64,000 bases of DNA, from assembly GCF_003336805.1 (NCBI RefSeq), contig NZ_QFWJ01000001.1, positions 470,145-534,144 of the forward strand, read 5' to 3'. Each line of letters starts with the position of its first letter. Position 1 is the stretch's first letter. Of this stretch, positions 51,472 to 60,800 are shown piece after piece. This DNA comes from Marinospirillum perlucidum. Its GTDB lineage: Bacteria > Pseudomonadota > Gammaproteobacteria > Pseudomonadales > Halomonadaceae. The translations under genes were made by a program, and so were the position numbers. The notes beneath the pieces were generated by a model. That model was not told the DNA's origin. It made no database searches and saw only the letters and a program-made list of their open reading frames with translations.

Positions 51472-53169
51472 ATGAAGCAGAATAAATCCACGCTTCAGGA
51501 AAAAATTGCCCGCCTTAGGGCCAGTTTTGTTTCTCAGTTGCCCAAACGCCTGGAAGAAGCCCAGCAGCATTTGCAGCTGCTGAAAGCTGATCCCTGCATG
51601 AACCGGGTTGCTGCCGTGGAATTGCATCGTACCTTTCATAGTCTCAAGGGGACGGGCTATTCCTTTGGCTTCAATGAGCTGGCGGGTATTGCCGGGGAAG
51701 CTGAAAGCTACACCCAGCAGCTGCTGGATTTACCCGATGATAAAACGCCACCGGATTGGCCGGACAAGATAATTGGCCTTTTGCAGGAACTGGCTTCCCA
51801 GGCTCAGATCCTGATTTATACCGATCTGCAGCATGATCATCCCCTGCAGACGCCTTTTTTCGAGATGGAAAGCTCGGCTCAGGAAGACACCAGTCTGCCG
51901 GAAAAACCCAGTCGCCTGATTTATATCTGTGATGACGAGGAAGACCAGGTGACTCACTTGAGCTATCAGCTGAGATGCTTTGGCTATCAAGTGGAGTATT
52001 TTACCCAGCTGCAAGCTTTTGAAGCCGCTGTTCGTCAACACCAGCCGGATGCGGTGGTCATGGATGTCCGTTTTCCCAGCGGAGGCACTGCGGGTACAGA
52101 AGCCCTGGCCAGTCTGCAAAAGATTATTGGTGAGCAACTTCCGACCGTGGTTCTGTCTGGCCGTGATGATTTTGAAGCGCGTTTGAGCGCTGTTCGTGCC
52201 GGTTGTCATGCCTACTTTACCAAACCGGCCAAACCTCTGGAGCTGGCAACGGCTCTGGATGAGGTCATGGAAGAAGAGGTGTTTGAACCCTACCGGATAT
52301 TGATCGTGGACGACGAACCGGAGGTCGCCCAGTACCATACGCTGATACTGGAAGAGGCCGGTATGCTGGTTTACCAGCTGTCACAGCCGGGTAATGTGCT
52401 GGCCGCTTTGCAGGAGTTTCGTCCCGACCTGGTTCTGGTGGATGTTTATATGCCCGACTGCACCGGCCAGGAACTGGCAGCAGTGATTCGACAGCTGCCC
52501 GAGCACCTGAGCCTGCCCATCGTTTACCTGTCCAGTGAAACGGATCGCCAGAAACAGTTTTCGGCCATGCAAGTGGGGGTGGAAGGCTTTATCACCAAGC
52601 CGGTGATTCCTGAAGAGCTGGTTGCAGCGGTTGCTCTGCGTGCTGAGCGGATGCGTTCCCTGCGTTCTCTGATGGTTAGAGATAGTCTGACAGGCTTGTA
52701 CAACCATACTACCACCACCGAATTGATCGAAAGTGCCCTGGCCCAGGCCCGGCGTCAGCAGGAAAGTCTGTGCATGGTGATGCTGGATTTGGATCACTTC
52801 AAGCAGGTCAATGATACCTACGGGCATGTTTCCGGTGACCAGGTTCTGCTGGCTTTGGCCCGTATTCTACGCCATCGTCTACGTAGTAATGATGTCGTGG
52901 GGCGTTACGGGGGCGAGGAATTTGCCATCTTGCTTAAGGATGTCACGCCCGAAAAAGCTGTAGAGCTGGTGAACCAGTTACGCGAGGATTTTTCACGGAT
53001 ACGTTTTGGTTCCGGCGACAAGGAGTTCTACTGTACTTTCAGTGCGGGTATCAGCAGCTTCCCTGCTTATAATCGCGCTGAAGAGCTGCGTATTGCCGCT
53101 GACCAAGCGCTCTATAAAGCCAAGAGCCAGGGGCGTAATCAAGTCAAACTGGATGATGGTAATGAGTAA
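51472..53169 (+). CDS. Hpt-REC-REC-GGDEF diguanylate cyclase (Wsp-type output)
   Basis: 565 aa. An N-terminal Hpt-like helical domain carries the phospho-accepting His56 in FHSLKGTGYSFG. Two receivers follow: the first (about 142-262) with CDDEEDQ, VVMDVRF and FTKPAKP, the second (about 277-393) with IVDDEPEV, VLVDVYMP and ITKPVIP, both with complete acid pockets. The GGDEF domain (about 402-560) has DSLTGLYNHTTT, MLDLDHFKQVNDTYGH and RYGGEEFAIL. The inhibitory site RSND stands five residues before GGEEF, so product feedback is likely. It corresponds to WspR but has an added Hpt and a second receiver. cheW overlaps its end. Confidence 0.93.
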   Translation: MKQNKSTLQEKIARLRASFVSQLPKRLEEAQQHLQLLKADPCMNRVAAVELHRTFHSLKGTGYSFGFNELAGIAGEAESYTQQLLDLPDDKTPPDWPDKIIGLLQELASQAQILIYTDLQHDHPLQTPFFEMESSAQEDTSLPEKPSRLIYICDDEEDQVTHLSYQLRCFGYQVEYFTQLQAFEAAVRQHQPDAVVMDVRFPSGGTAGTEALASLQKIIGEQLPTVVLSGRDDFEARLSAVRAGCHAYFTKPAKPLELATALDEVMEEEVFEPYRILIVDDEPEVAQYHTLILEEAGMLVYQLSQPGNVLAALQEFRPDLVLVDVYMPDCTGQELAAVIRQLPEHLSLPIVYLSSETDRQKQFSAMQVGVEGFITKPVIPEELVAAVALRAERMRSLRSLMVRDSLTGLYNHTTTTELIESALAQARRQQESLCMVMLDLDHFKQVNDTYGHVSGDQVLLALARILRHRLRSNDVVGRYGGEEFAILLKDVTPEKAVELVNQLREDFSRIRFGSGDKEFYCTFSAGISSFPAYNRAEELRIAADQALYKAKSQGRNQVKLDDGNE

Positions 53170-53677
53170 TACGAGCGTTGATGAATTGCTGGCCCGCAAG
53201 GCTGAAGCGGTTGATGAAATCGTTGATGTTGATGAGCCCCTGGTCAAGCTGGTGATTTTTGCATTGGATGAACGTTTTTTTGCCTTTAAGGGCGAGTTTA
53301 TCAAGGAAGTAATTCCTGCCAGTGAGCCTCTGTTTTTTGTCCCCGGTATGCCTGCTTCCCTGCAGGGGGTGATCAATCTGCGTGGTGATATCGAGTCGGT
53401 TATTCTCTTGCAAGGGCTATTACAGCTGACAGGTGGTTCTGAAAGCAGTGGTGGTTCCATTTTGCTGGGAGAAGCAGCAGGTATACGCACGGGGATTCGC
53501 GTTGACCGTTTGCTGGATGTGGTCGACTTGCCAGAGAGTCTTCTTCAGGCGACCCCGGAAAGCCTTCCTGAGGCCTTGCAACCCTATGTTGACGCCCTCT
53601 TTGAATTCCAGGGCAAGGCCGTGACCCTGCTGGATCTGGAGAAGGTTTTGGATGCTTATCAGCAGGGATGGGGCTAG
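53162..53677 (+). CDS. cheW: Chemotaxis coupling protein CheW
   Basis: 171 aa from the ATG at 53162, which overlaps the stop of the cyclase gene; the open frame before it is not real. CheW fold: PLVKLVIFALDERFFAFKGEFIKEV, FFVPGMPASLQGVINLRGDIESVI, GIRVDRLLDVVDLPES and AVTLLDLEKVL. It links receptors to CheA. The first 28 residues are an acidic extension. Confidence 0.9.
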   Translation: MSNTSVDELLARKAEAVDEIVDVDEPLVKLVIFALDERFFAFKGEFIKEVIPASEPLFFVPGMPASLQGVINLRGDIESVILLQGLLQLTGGSESSGGSILLGEAAGIRTGIRVDRLLDVVDLPESLLQATPESLPEALQPYVDALFEFQGKAVTLLDLEKVLDAYQQGWG

Positions 53678-54090
53678 TCTTGACTGTGCCCGTTGACGAA
53701 CTTGATATTTCCCTGGTGCTTTTGCATCAAGGGCAGCAAACCCTGGTGCTGGAAGCCAGCCAGGTGGTCGCTTGTCAGCCGCTGCGAGAGATGAGTAACT
53801 TGCCCTTGCTCAAGTTTTCAGATATTTCTCCTGGCAGCCTTGCCCGCGAGACAAGAAATACTCCTTCCCTTAAGCTGACCCTGCGTGGTGAGTCTGACGT
53901 CTGGCAGTTGCAGTTTCCCGGAGGCGTTGAATTTATCGAGCTGAAGGCAAGCTGTCTGCATCCTCTGCCACCCTTAATGCAAAAACGCCGCTGCTGGCCA
54001 GCCATCAAGGCCCTGATAGAGTACCAGGGCCGGATACTGTTGTTGGTCGACAGCCGTAGCCTGAAAAACCAGCTAGCCTTGCAATCTTAG
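53668..54090 (+). CDS. Degenerate CheW-like protein
   Basis: 140 aa. Overlaps cheW by 10 bp. The order of beta-strands (LVLEASQVVACQPL..., ..GVEFIELKASCLHPLPPL..., GRILLLVDSRSLKN) follows CheW faintly, but the VINLRG signature is missing. It may be a reduced coupling protein like the second CheW (WspD) of Wsp clusters. Last gene of the cluster; its 3' end overlaps the convergent envelope gene by 18 bp. Confidence 0.65.
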   Translation: MGLVLTVPVDELDISLVLLHQGQQTLVLEASQVVACQPLREMSNLPLLKFSDISPGSLARETRNTPSLKLTLRGESDVWQLQFPGGVEFIELKASCLHPLPPLMQKRRCWPAIKALIEYQGRILLLVDSRSLKNQLALQS

Positions 54091-57000
54091 ACGCACTCCA
54101 CGCAGAATTTCCTGCAATTCCTGTTGCAAATCCGGGCGGGTGGCTTGCAACCCTTGCCAGGCCTGACTGTTTTGCAACTGCTGCAGCTGACTTTCCACTT
54201 CAGTCCCAGGCATAGCCGTACGTCCTGCCTGGAAGAACAGATTCAGAAGCTGCAGCTTGAGTCGCTGATAGTGGTTGACCGGTGGCATAAAGCCTTCAAC
54301 CTCCAGTTCATCCAGGGTGGCCTGCAACAGGGGTTGCAGTTGCTGATTCAAAGAAGCTAGCTGTTGAGGGTGGTCACCACCCAGGGTCAGGCTGGTATAG
54401 AGGGTCTGCAAGAGGGGCTGGCTCCCAAGAGCACCGCCTGCCTGCTGATACTTTTTACTGCTCGCTAATGCAGCCTGCACACTGGCTGCTAGTGCATCCA
54501 ACTGGCCGCTGGCTTCTTGTAGTGCTGCTTTTTGCAGCCAGGCTTTCATGATCAGGGCAATTCTATCGGCCTCTTGTAGCGAATAGCGACGATCTTCGCT
54601 CTGCATCTGCTCAAGTAGGTTGATCCGGCGGCTCAGCCAGTCGAGTTTTTCTTCAGGTGTATCCGTTAGCTGGGCCAGGAAACCATAGGCCTGCATCTCC
54701 AGGCGACGCGGCTCAAAATTTGCCAAGCGGTCTTCATGAGCCGGGATACGGCCAGTTCGGGGCAACAGCTCGAGAAGGTGCTGGAAACCGGCCTGAGCGG
54801 CCTGGTTTTCACCCAGACGATAGAGGCTAAAGGCGCGGGCAAAGATGGCCTTGGCCTGGTTGTTGCTGTCCAGCGTGTCCCCGGCGAGGAGTTCGTCATA
54901 AAGCTCTACGGCCTGGGTAAAGTCCTGAGCCTGCAGGGCATAGAAAGCTGCCCGCTCATGCAGAGCAGTGATGTCTGAAGAATCCAACTCGCGTCCCAGT
55001 TCCAGGGCCAGTTGCGCTTGCTCCGCTGCTTCCGGGTAGCGGTTGCTGTAGTAGTAGGAACGTGCCAGTCGCCAGTGGGTCCAGAGTTTTTGCTCTTCAT
55101 TCAGCCAGGGCCCCTGTAGGCGTTGGGCAAAGAAATCAGCCGCCAGGCCGTGGTTACCCAGCTGAAAATGAAGTTGCCCCAGGTTTTCCAAGAGGGAAAC
55201 CTGAATGCGTGGGTGGGCAAAAGCCAGATCCAGTCCCAGCATATAGTGGTAGTGGGCCTTTTGGGCCAGATCGGAATCCAGGCTGTAGCCCTGCTGGCTG
55301 GCTTTTAGCTGGCGGTGGTAGATGCTGCCAAGCAGGAGATCACGAACGCCACTGTCCAGACCGGTGATTTCCAGCTGTTGCAGGCGATTGGCCGCGGCTT
55401 GCAGCTGTTCCTGGCTGGCTGGATGATTTTCCAGCAGAGGACGCAAGGCTTGGGCATAGAGGCTGTTATTGCCCAACAGCTCTTCAGCCTCTAGCTGGTC
55501 ATAAAGCCTTTGCATGCGTTCTTTCAAGGCGGGGTCAGCCTCAGGGTCCAGGCCGAGCACCAAGAGGTTGTAAAGGGCTTCCAGATTGCTGGTTTGACGT
55601 AGAACACTGTAAAAGGTATTCAAGGCGGTGTTTTCATCACCCTGAGACCAGGCACCATAGGCGCGATCCAGATTGATATAGGCATATTGCTCTGCTGCTG
55701 CTGCAAAGCTGACCTGCTCGATCGGGGTAGAGGTCAACCAATGGCGGGACATCAGTTCCATAAAACTGAATTCCTCGGCCAGGGCCATGAGTTGAATGGC
55801 TCGAATATGGCTGGCCCGGTGCATCAGAGCCTGATCACTAGAAGCTTTCAGACGTCCGATAATGGCCTGGTAGAGAGGGCGTTGTTCAGCTCTATCCTGG
55901 GTCAGCGTCAGGCGAACCAGATCTATCTCGTTGGCGACCAGTTCCTGCAGGCGAGTATCGGGTAACTGCTGTTGCAGGCGACTGAGTTGGTCCAGAGAAG
56001 GCAATTGGCCCTCGCCCTGGCGGGTGAGTTCCTGCAGGTAATTAAAGGCGTAGTAGAGACGTCCGTCCGGGGTTAGTACCGGGTTTTGTGCGGCTGCCAG
56101 CAGTGCCTTAAGGCGTTGTTGGCTGTTGCTGGCCAGCTTCAGTTGTAGTTCTGACTGCAAATAGGCTGCCAGGGGCAGGTTAGACGTTGAAGCCTGTTCC
56201 AGTGCTTGGCGGGCCGAGGTGTTTTCCTGACCGAGCCAGTAGGTCCAGCCCAGAAACAACTGGCTTAAGCCAGCATCCGCGGAGGCCTGCAAGCGGGAAG
56301 CAAAGGCATTCAGCTCCTGGCGAAAAGCGGGTGTCAGCTGTCCAGGCGGCTGCAGACGGGCCAGGGCCTGCAATTGCAGCAAGTGTTCCAGATGTTGGAA
56401 AAACAGAGTTTCTTCACTGTTCTGCGGGATTTTCTCCAGCAATTGCGCAGTGTAGTAGCCTGCTGCTGTCAGTTCCTGCATCTCCAGGTGATTGGCCAGC
56501 AAGCGCTTTAACATGCTGACTGAGGTCTGCTGTTGCCGGTAGCGCAGGTTATTTAATACCAGTAAACGCTCGGCATAGCGGCTCGCGGTTGCTTCGGCCT
56601 CCCAAAGATCTTCGTTTTGCCAGTGGGTGGGTAGTTGGCCGCTGAAAGGCAGGCGATAGGTATCCAGAGAGCCTTCGTAGGCACAGGTGACATAGAGGTG
56701 CTCAGTGCCCAATGCCGGGAAATTACAGTTTTGTGCCACCGAAGTCAGTTGTTCGGGCAACAGAGGGGCTGATGTTTCCAGCAGGGGCTGCAGGGGGATG
56801 CGGAAAACAACACTGTGATCCTCGGCATCGATCTGCTGATCGCCACTGGTATCGTTCAAAAAATGGCTGAAATAGAGGTGGCCATCCGAGGGATGAATGC
56901 GGGCATAGCTACTGATCCCGGGTAGATCGATTGGCAAGGGGCCGTTTTCTTGGTTTTGCTCAAGATCATAAATATGCAGGCCCTCACGGCCGGGATCACG

Positions 57001-57579
57001 GCGCTGGTAGACCAGATAGCGGCCATCCGGACTGGCAGCGGGTGCAGAGAGACTGCCTTCAGCAACAACTCGTTCCGAGCCATTCAGGCCTTGCAGGACC
57101 AGTTCGCGGGTATTGGTGCCCAGGGGGCGGCGCAGGTAGCCCAGGGTCTGGTTATCGACCCAGAAGGGCAACCAGGCGCTCTGTCCGGCAGGCGTCAGGC
57201 AGTTGATTCCCGAGCGCTTGTTCGTGGGCTGCAAAGGCAGCAGGCAGACAGAACCCAGGGCATTGTTGCGATAGCTGGTCATGGCCAGATAACGGCCATC
57301 CGGTGCCAGGGCCGGGTCCTTGGCATCGTGATCGGGGGGCAGAAGCTGTCGGGTGTTGCCGGTGGTCAGGTTCTGCTGGACGATCTGGGAAACCAGATTG
57401 CGATGGCGGGTAAAAAACAGGCGTTCTTCGCTGTTATCAACCTGGGCCTGATAGTTGTCTGCCGGTCCTACAGTCACTTTCTCCGGCAGAATCAGTTGGT
57501 TTTCACGCCAATCAACCGCCAAGGCCTGGAAGGGAAGCAGACTCAGGGCGGCCACTAAAGGCAGTAAACGTCTTTGCAT
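54073..57579 (-). CDS. Large periplasmic protein with TolB-like propeller and TPR-like repeats
   Basis: 1168 aa. A signal peptide (1-21, cut after ALA) is followed by a region of about 330 residues with WD40-like PD40 repeats: DPALAPDGRYLAMTSY, APAASPDGRYLVYQ and RIHPSDGHLYFSHF. About 800 residues of helical, Leu/Gln/Ala-rich sequence follow, with TPR-like spacing (WTHWRLARSYYYSNRYPEAAEQAQLALELG, AFSLYRLGENQAAQAGFQHLLELLP in outline). The propeller recalls TolB; the repeats suggest a scaffold. I do not recognise a named family. It is the last gene of the AsmA-like operon, 14 bp after the small lipoprotein. Confidence 0.72.
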   Translation of the reverse strand: MQRRLLPLVAALSLLPFQALAVDWRENQLILPEKVTVGPADNYQAQVDNSEERLFFTRHRNLVSQIVQQNLTTGNTRQLLPPDHDAKDPALAPDGRYLAMTSYRNNALGSVCLLPLQPTNKRSGINCLTPAGQSAWLPFWVDNQTLGYLRRPLGTNTRELVLQGLNGSERVVAEGSLSAPAASPDGRYLVYQRRDPGREGLHIYDLEQNQENGPLPIDLPGISSYARIHPSDGHLYFSHFLNDTSGDQQIDAEDHSVVFRIPLQPLLETSAPLLPEQLTSVAQNCNFPALGTEHLYVTCAYEGSLDTYRLPFSGQLPTHWQNEDLWEAEATASRYAERLLVLNNLRYRQQQTSVSMLKRLLANHLEMQELTAAGYYTAQLLEKIPQNSEETLFFQHLEHLLQLQALARLQPPGQLTPAFRQELNAFASRLQASADAGLSQLFLGWTYWLGQENTSARQALEQASTSNLPLAAYLQSELQLKLASNSQQRLKALLAAAQNPVLTPDGRLYYAFNYLQELTRQGEGQLPSLDQLSRLQQQLPDTRLQELVANEIDLVRLTLTQDRAEQRPLYQAIIGRLKASSDQALMHRASHIRAIQLMALAEEFSFMELMSRHWLTSTPIEQVSFAAAAEQYAYINLDRAYGAWSQGDENTALNTFYSVLRQTSNLEALYNLLVLGLDPEADPALKERMQRLYDQLEAEELLGNNSLYAQALRPLLENHPASQEQLQAAANRLQQLEITGLDSGVRDLLLGSIYHRQLKASQQGYSLDSDLAQKAHYHYMLGLDLAFAHPRIQVSLLENLGQLHFQLGNHGLAADFFAQRLQGPWLNEEQKLWTHWRLARSYYYSNRYPEAAEQAQLALELGRELDSSDITALHERAAFYALQAQDFTQAVELYDELLAGDTLDSNNQAKAIFARAFSLYRLGENQAAQAGFQHLLELLPRTGRIPAHEDRLANFEPRRLEMQAYGFLAQLTDTPEEKLDWLSRRINLLEQMQSEDRRYSLQEADRIALIMKAWLQKAALQEASGQLDALAASVQAALASSKKYQQAGGALGSQPLLQTLYTSLTLGGDHPQQLASLNQQLQPLLQATLDELEVEGFMPPVNHYQRLKLQLLNLFFQAGRTAMPGTEVESQLQQLQNSQAWQGLQATRPDLQQELQEILRGVRLRLQG

Positions 57580-57593
57580 GCTGGTCTCCCGGC

Positions 57594-57866
57594 TTACTGC
57601 CCAGTGGTTTGGGTGTCGTCGTTCAGAACCTGAAAGGCGGCTTCTTCCTGCAACTGGTTATCCAGGCCGGTCAGGGGCTGAGGGCCCTGGTTGAGGTCAC
57701 TTCTCAAGCGCTGTTCCAGTTCTGGCCAGTCACCGGCAGCATCTGCTTCCATGACTGTGTGGCGATCCACCAGATAAACGTCTGGGACGGCTGAATTAAT
57801 CAGGTTGGCACAGCCGGTCATTCCCAGGCTGGCAAGGATGAGTAGGAGGGCTGAGCTTGGCTTCAT
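57594..57866 (-). CDS. Small lipoprotein, partner of the AsmA-like protein
   Basis: 90 aa. A signal peptide with lipobox GMTGC (Cys19) is followed by Ala-Asn, a residue pair that favours sorting to the outer membrane. The mature protein is short and acidic (VMEADAAGDWPELEQRLRSDLNQG). Its start overlaps the stop of the 1206-aa gene by ATGA, so the two are made together. In E. coli the AsmA-like YdbH works with a small outer-membrane lipoprotein YnbE; this gene has the same place and size class but no clear sequence match. Confidence 0.75.
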   Translation of the reverse strand: MKPSSALLLILASLGMTGCANLINSAVPDVYLVDRHTVMEADAAGDWPELEQRLRSDLNQGPQPLTGLDNQLQEEAAFQVLNDDTQTTGQ

Positions 57867-60800
57867 GGGGTGGACTCCAAAGGCAGTAAGTCGGGAAGGA
57901 GCAAGGCTTCTTCAGCAAAACGTTCGATTAAGGGCGATAAAGGCAGGTTACGTACCCTGATAGGATCATTAAACAGCGAGAGTCTGAGCGTGAGGTCCAT
58001 CAGCCCTTGTTGCATTTCCACCCGCACCCATTCGGGATGGGCGGTACGCAAGGCAGAACGGGCTGTGGCCAATTGTGGATCTAGATGGTCAGGATCAATG
58101 ATATCCAGTAACTGCAGTAGCTGGGCGCGGTTGATATCGGTCAGATCCACGCGACCTTCCAGCAGGCGTCTGGAGAAATCAAATTCGATGGCTGTGCGGG
58201 CGTTAACCGGGGCATAGTCACTATCACCCAGGGTTTCGGGCAGAAGTTGCCGAAGATCCACGCGGGTTACGCGGCTCAGAAGACCCAATCGCCAGGCTTC
58301 AGGCCGTGTATCCAGGTAAAACTGGCCAGCCACTTCACCACCCAGAGCAGCCAGGGTGAAGTCTTGCAGACGAATCAGGTTTTGCTGGATGGGTAGGGTG
58401 GCTTCCAGAGGCCCCAGGGTCAGGTCATTAAGCTGTACTTCCTGAAGGCGCAAATTCTGGCGGCCAGCCAGCCAGGGTTCAACCCGGTTGAAATCCACCC
58501 GCTGAAAGGCATCAGGGTCGAGCAGATAGAGGAAACTCAAGCGGCCCTGATCGCTGATGCGAAGCTCTTCTTGCAAATGCAGTTGGCCTGACAGGCCGCG
58601 CAGAGCCAGGGGCGGCATTTGCAGGTTAATATCACGAAAATCCATGCGCGCATTGATGGCAGCCTGCTGTTGATCCACCAGACTGATCGACCAGGGCAGC
58701 AGGAACTGGCCGCTGGCTTCAAGGGGCTCTGTCAGGCCCCCTAGCAGCTGATCACGCAGCTGTACACGAGTCTCCCCGTCTACCAGTAGCTGCTGGCCAT
58801 TCAGCGTGCCGCTGGCAGTGAATTCCTGTTCCAGCCAACGATCACCCAGGGTAAGCAGGAAGGGATCAACCGAAAGTTGCTCTGTGCCTAGCTGAACATC
58901 GGCACCGATTTCCAGCGTCTGCGGGAAGACCATGGCCGAGAGCTGCAGCGGTGCCTTGTCGGCAGCGGCCCAGACTTCCAAGCCTTGGGCCTGGCTATTC
59001 AGGGTCAGGTGGGGCAAATAGCGCTGTCCGTCAATTGTCAGCTGTGAATCCAGTTGCAGCGCCAGGTCACTGAGCCGAGCCTGGTGTTCCAGATAAACCA
59101 GCTCCTGCAGCCAGTGCAGATCCAGTTCGACCTGAGCCGGTTCCAGACCGGAATCCGCTTTGGCAGCCAGTTGCAGCTGGGTGCCTTGCAACTGGATGCC
59201 GGGCAAGATCAGCGAAGGCAGCTGTAACCAAGCCTCTAGCTGGGCTGCTGCCCTGGACCAGCCTAGCTTTTGTTCCAGGGTCAGCGGTTGGCTGATCTGG
59301 GGCTGGTCCGCAGCTGCGGGTGAGGTTTGGGTGATGCGGGTGGTCAGCTGGGTTTGAGCCTCCAGGCTTTCCAGATGCGCCTGGGTGATTTCCAACAAAC
59401 TGGGCTGCGGGTGCTTTAACGACACCTCTAGATCCTGCTCCAGTCGCCAGCCGCCGAACTCCTGAAGAGGAGCCAGTTCATTTAAGTATTCGGCCAGTTC
59501 TGGCTCGGCATCCAGCTGAATTTGGGAATTCACCTGGGCGGTGTTCGGGGGATTGTGTAGATCCACCTGCCAGCTGGCCAGCGGCAGGTTTGCAGCCAGG
59601 AGGCGACCCTGGCTCGTAACCGCCGTCAGAGCTTCATCTGCGGCCAGATCCAGGCTTAAATCCAGGGGCAGGGGTTTTTGCAAGGGTGGGTAGGCAATCC
59701 CTGGTGTTTGCACCCCAAGATTCAATTGGTGGTAGCGAGTATCCAGATTACCCCGATGATGGATTTGGGTCGTCAAGGGGCCGGCCAGGTAAAATTCGGG
59801 GGCAGCTCCGTTGGTGCTTTGTTCTAGAGTCAATGCCAGGTCTGTGGTGGCCTGCCCCCAGGGCAGTTGGCTGAAATCAGCCTGTAACAGGTTTTCCTGC
59901 TGGTGTTGCCAGCGGCTGCTGCCTTCCAGGTTCAGATGTAGTTCGCCCACTTCGACCAGAGCAGTTAGTTCAGGCAAATAGCGGGTCAGGGGACCGGGCA
60001 GATAGACGTTCAGGTTGGGTTGAAGTTGCAGTTCCTGAGCTGAGTTGTCGATGGCCAGTTGTAAATTGACCAGGGAATGCTGATCCATTTGCAGGCTGGC
60101 GCTGATATCACCCTGGCTTAAATCCTGGGTGAGTTGCAGATGCAGTTGGGGGTGAAGATCAATCGCCTGGGGCAGGCCGGGTGCTTGCAGTTGCAGGATT
60201 TCAATGCCGCTATCCACCAGCCAGTGATTGCGGGGGTGGGCTTGCTCGCTGGACTGGCCGTAGCTGCCAGCCTGAAAGGCAAGGGTTATTTGATCGAGCA
60301 GGAATTCATCGGTGTTTTGGCGCAGTTTCAGGTCTTGCCCGCCCTGTTGGCTGGCTATTTCCAGTTGCAGATCGCCAGGGCCGGGGTTGAGCAGATGAAT
60401 CTGTCCCAGTGCTTCCAGTCTCAGGCCGTGAAAAAACTCACCGGAAAAGCCCAGGGCATTTTCTTCCAGATCCAAATTGGCTGAAGCCAGTTGACTGGAT
60501 ACCAGGAGTTCCAGTTGCAGCGGCCAGTTTTCATCCAGCAATAGATTGAAAAAACTGCCTTCGTCAATTGTTAGACGATATTCCGGCCAACTGGCCGCCA
60601 CTTGGCGTTCGGGGGAATGAAGGGCCAGGTTGAATTCACTGAGTTGCAGATCCAAGGCCAGTGGCGAGATTTCCAGCTTCCAGGGACTATTACGGCTTAG
60701 ATCCCAGTTGAGATTACTGGAAAACTGGGGTTGCAGGCTCAGTTCAAGGCTCTCCTGGCCCTGGCTCACCACCTGCAAGGGGCTGAGTGAGCTCAGCTGG

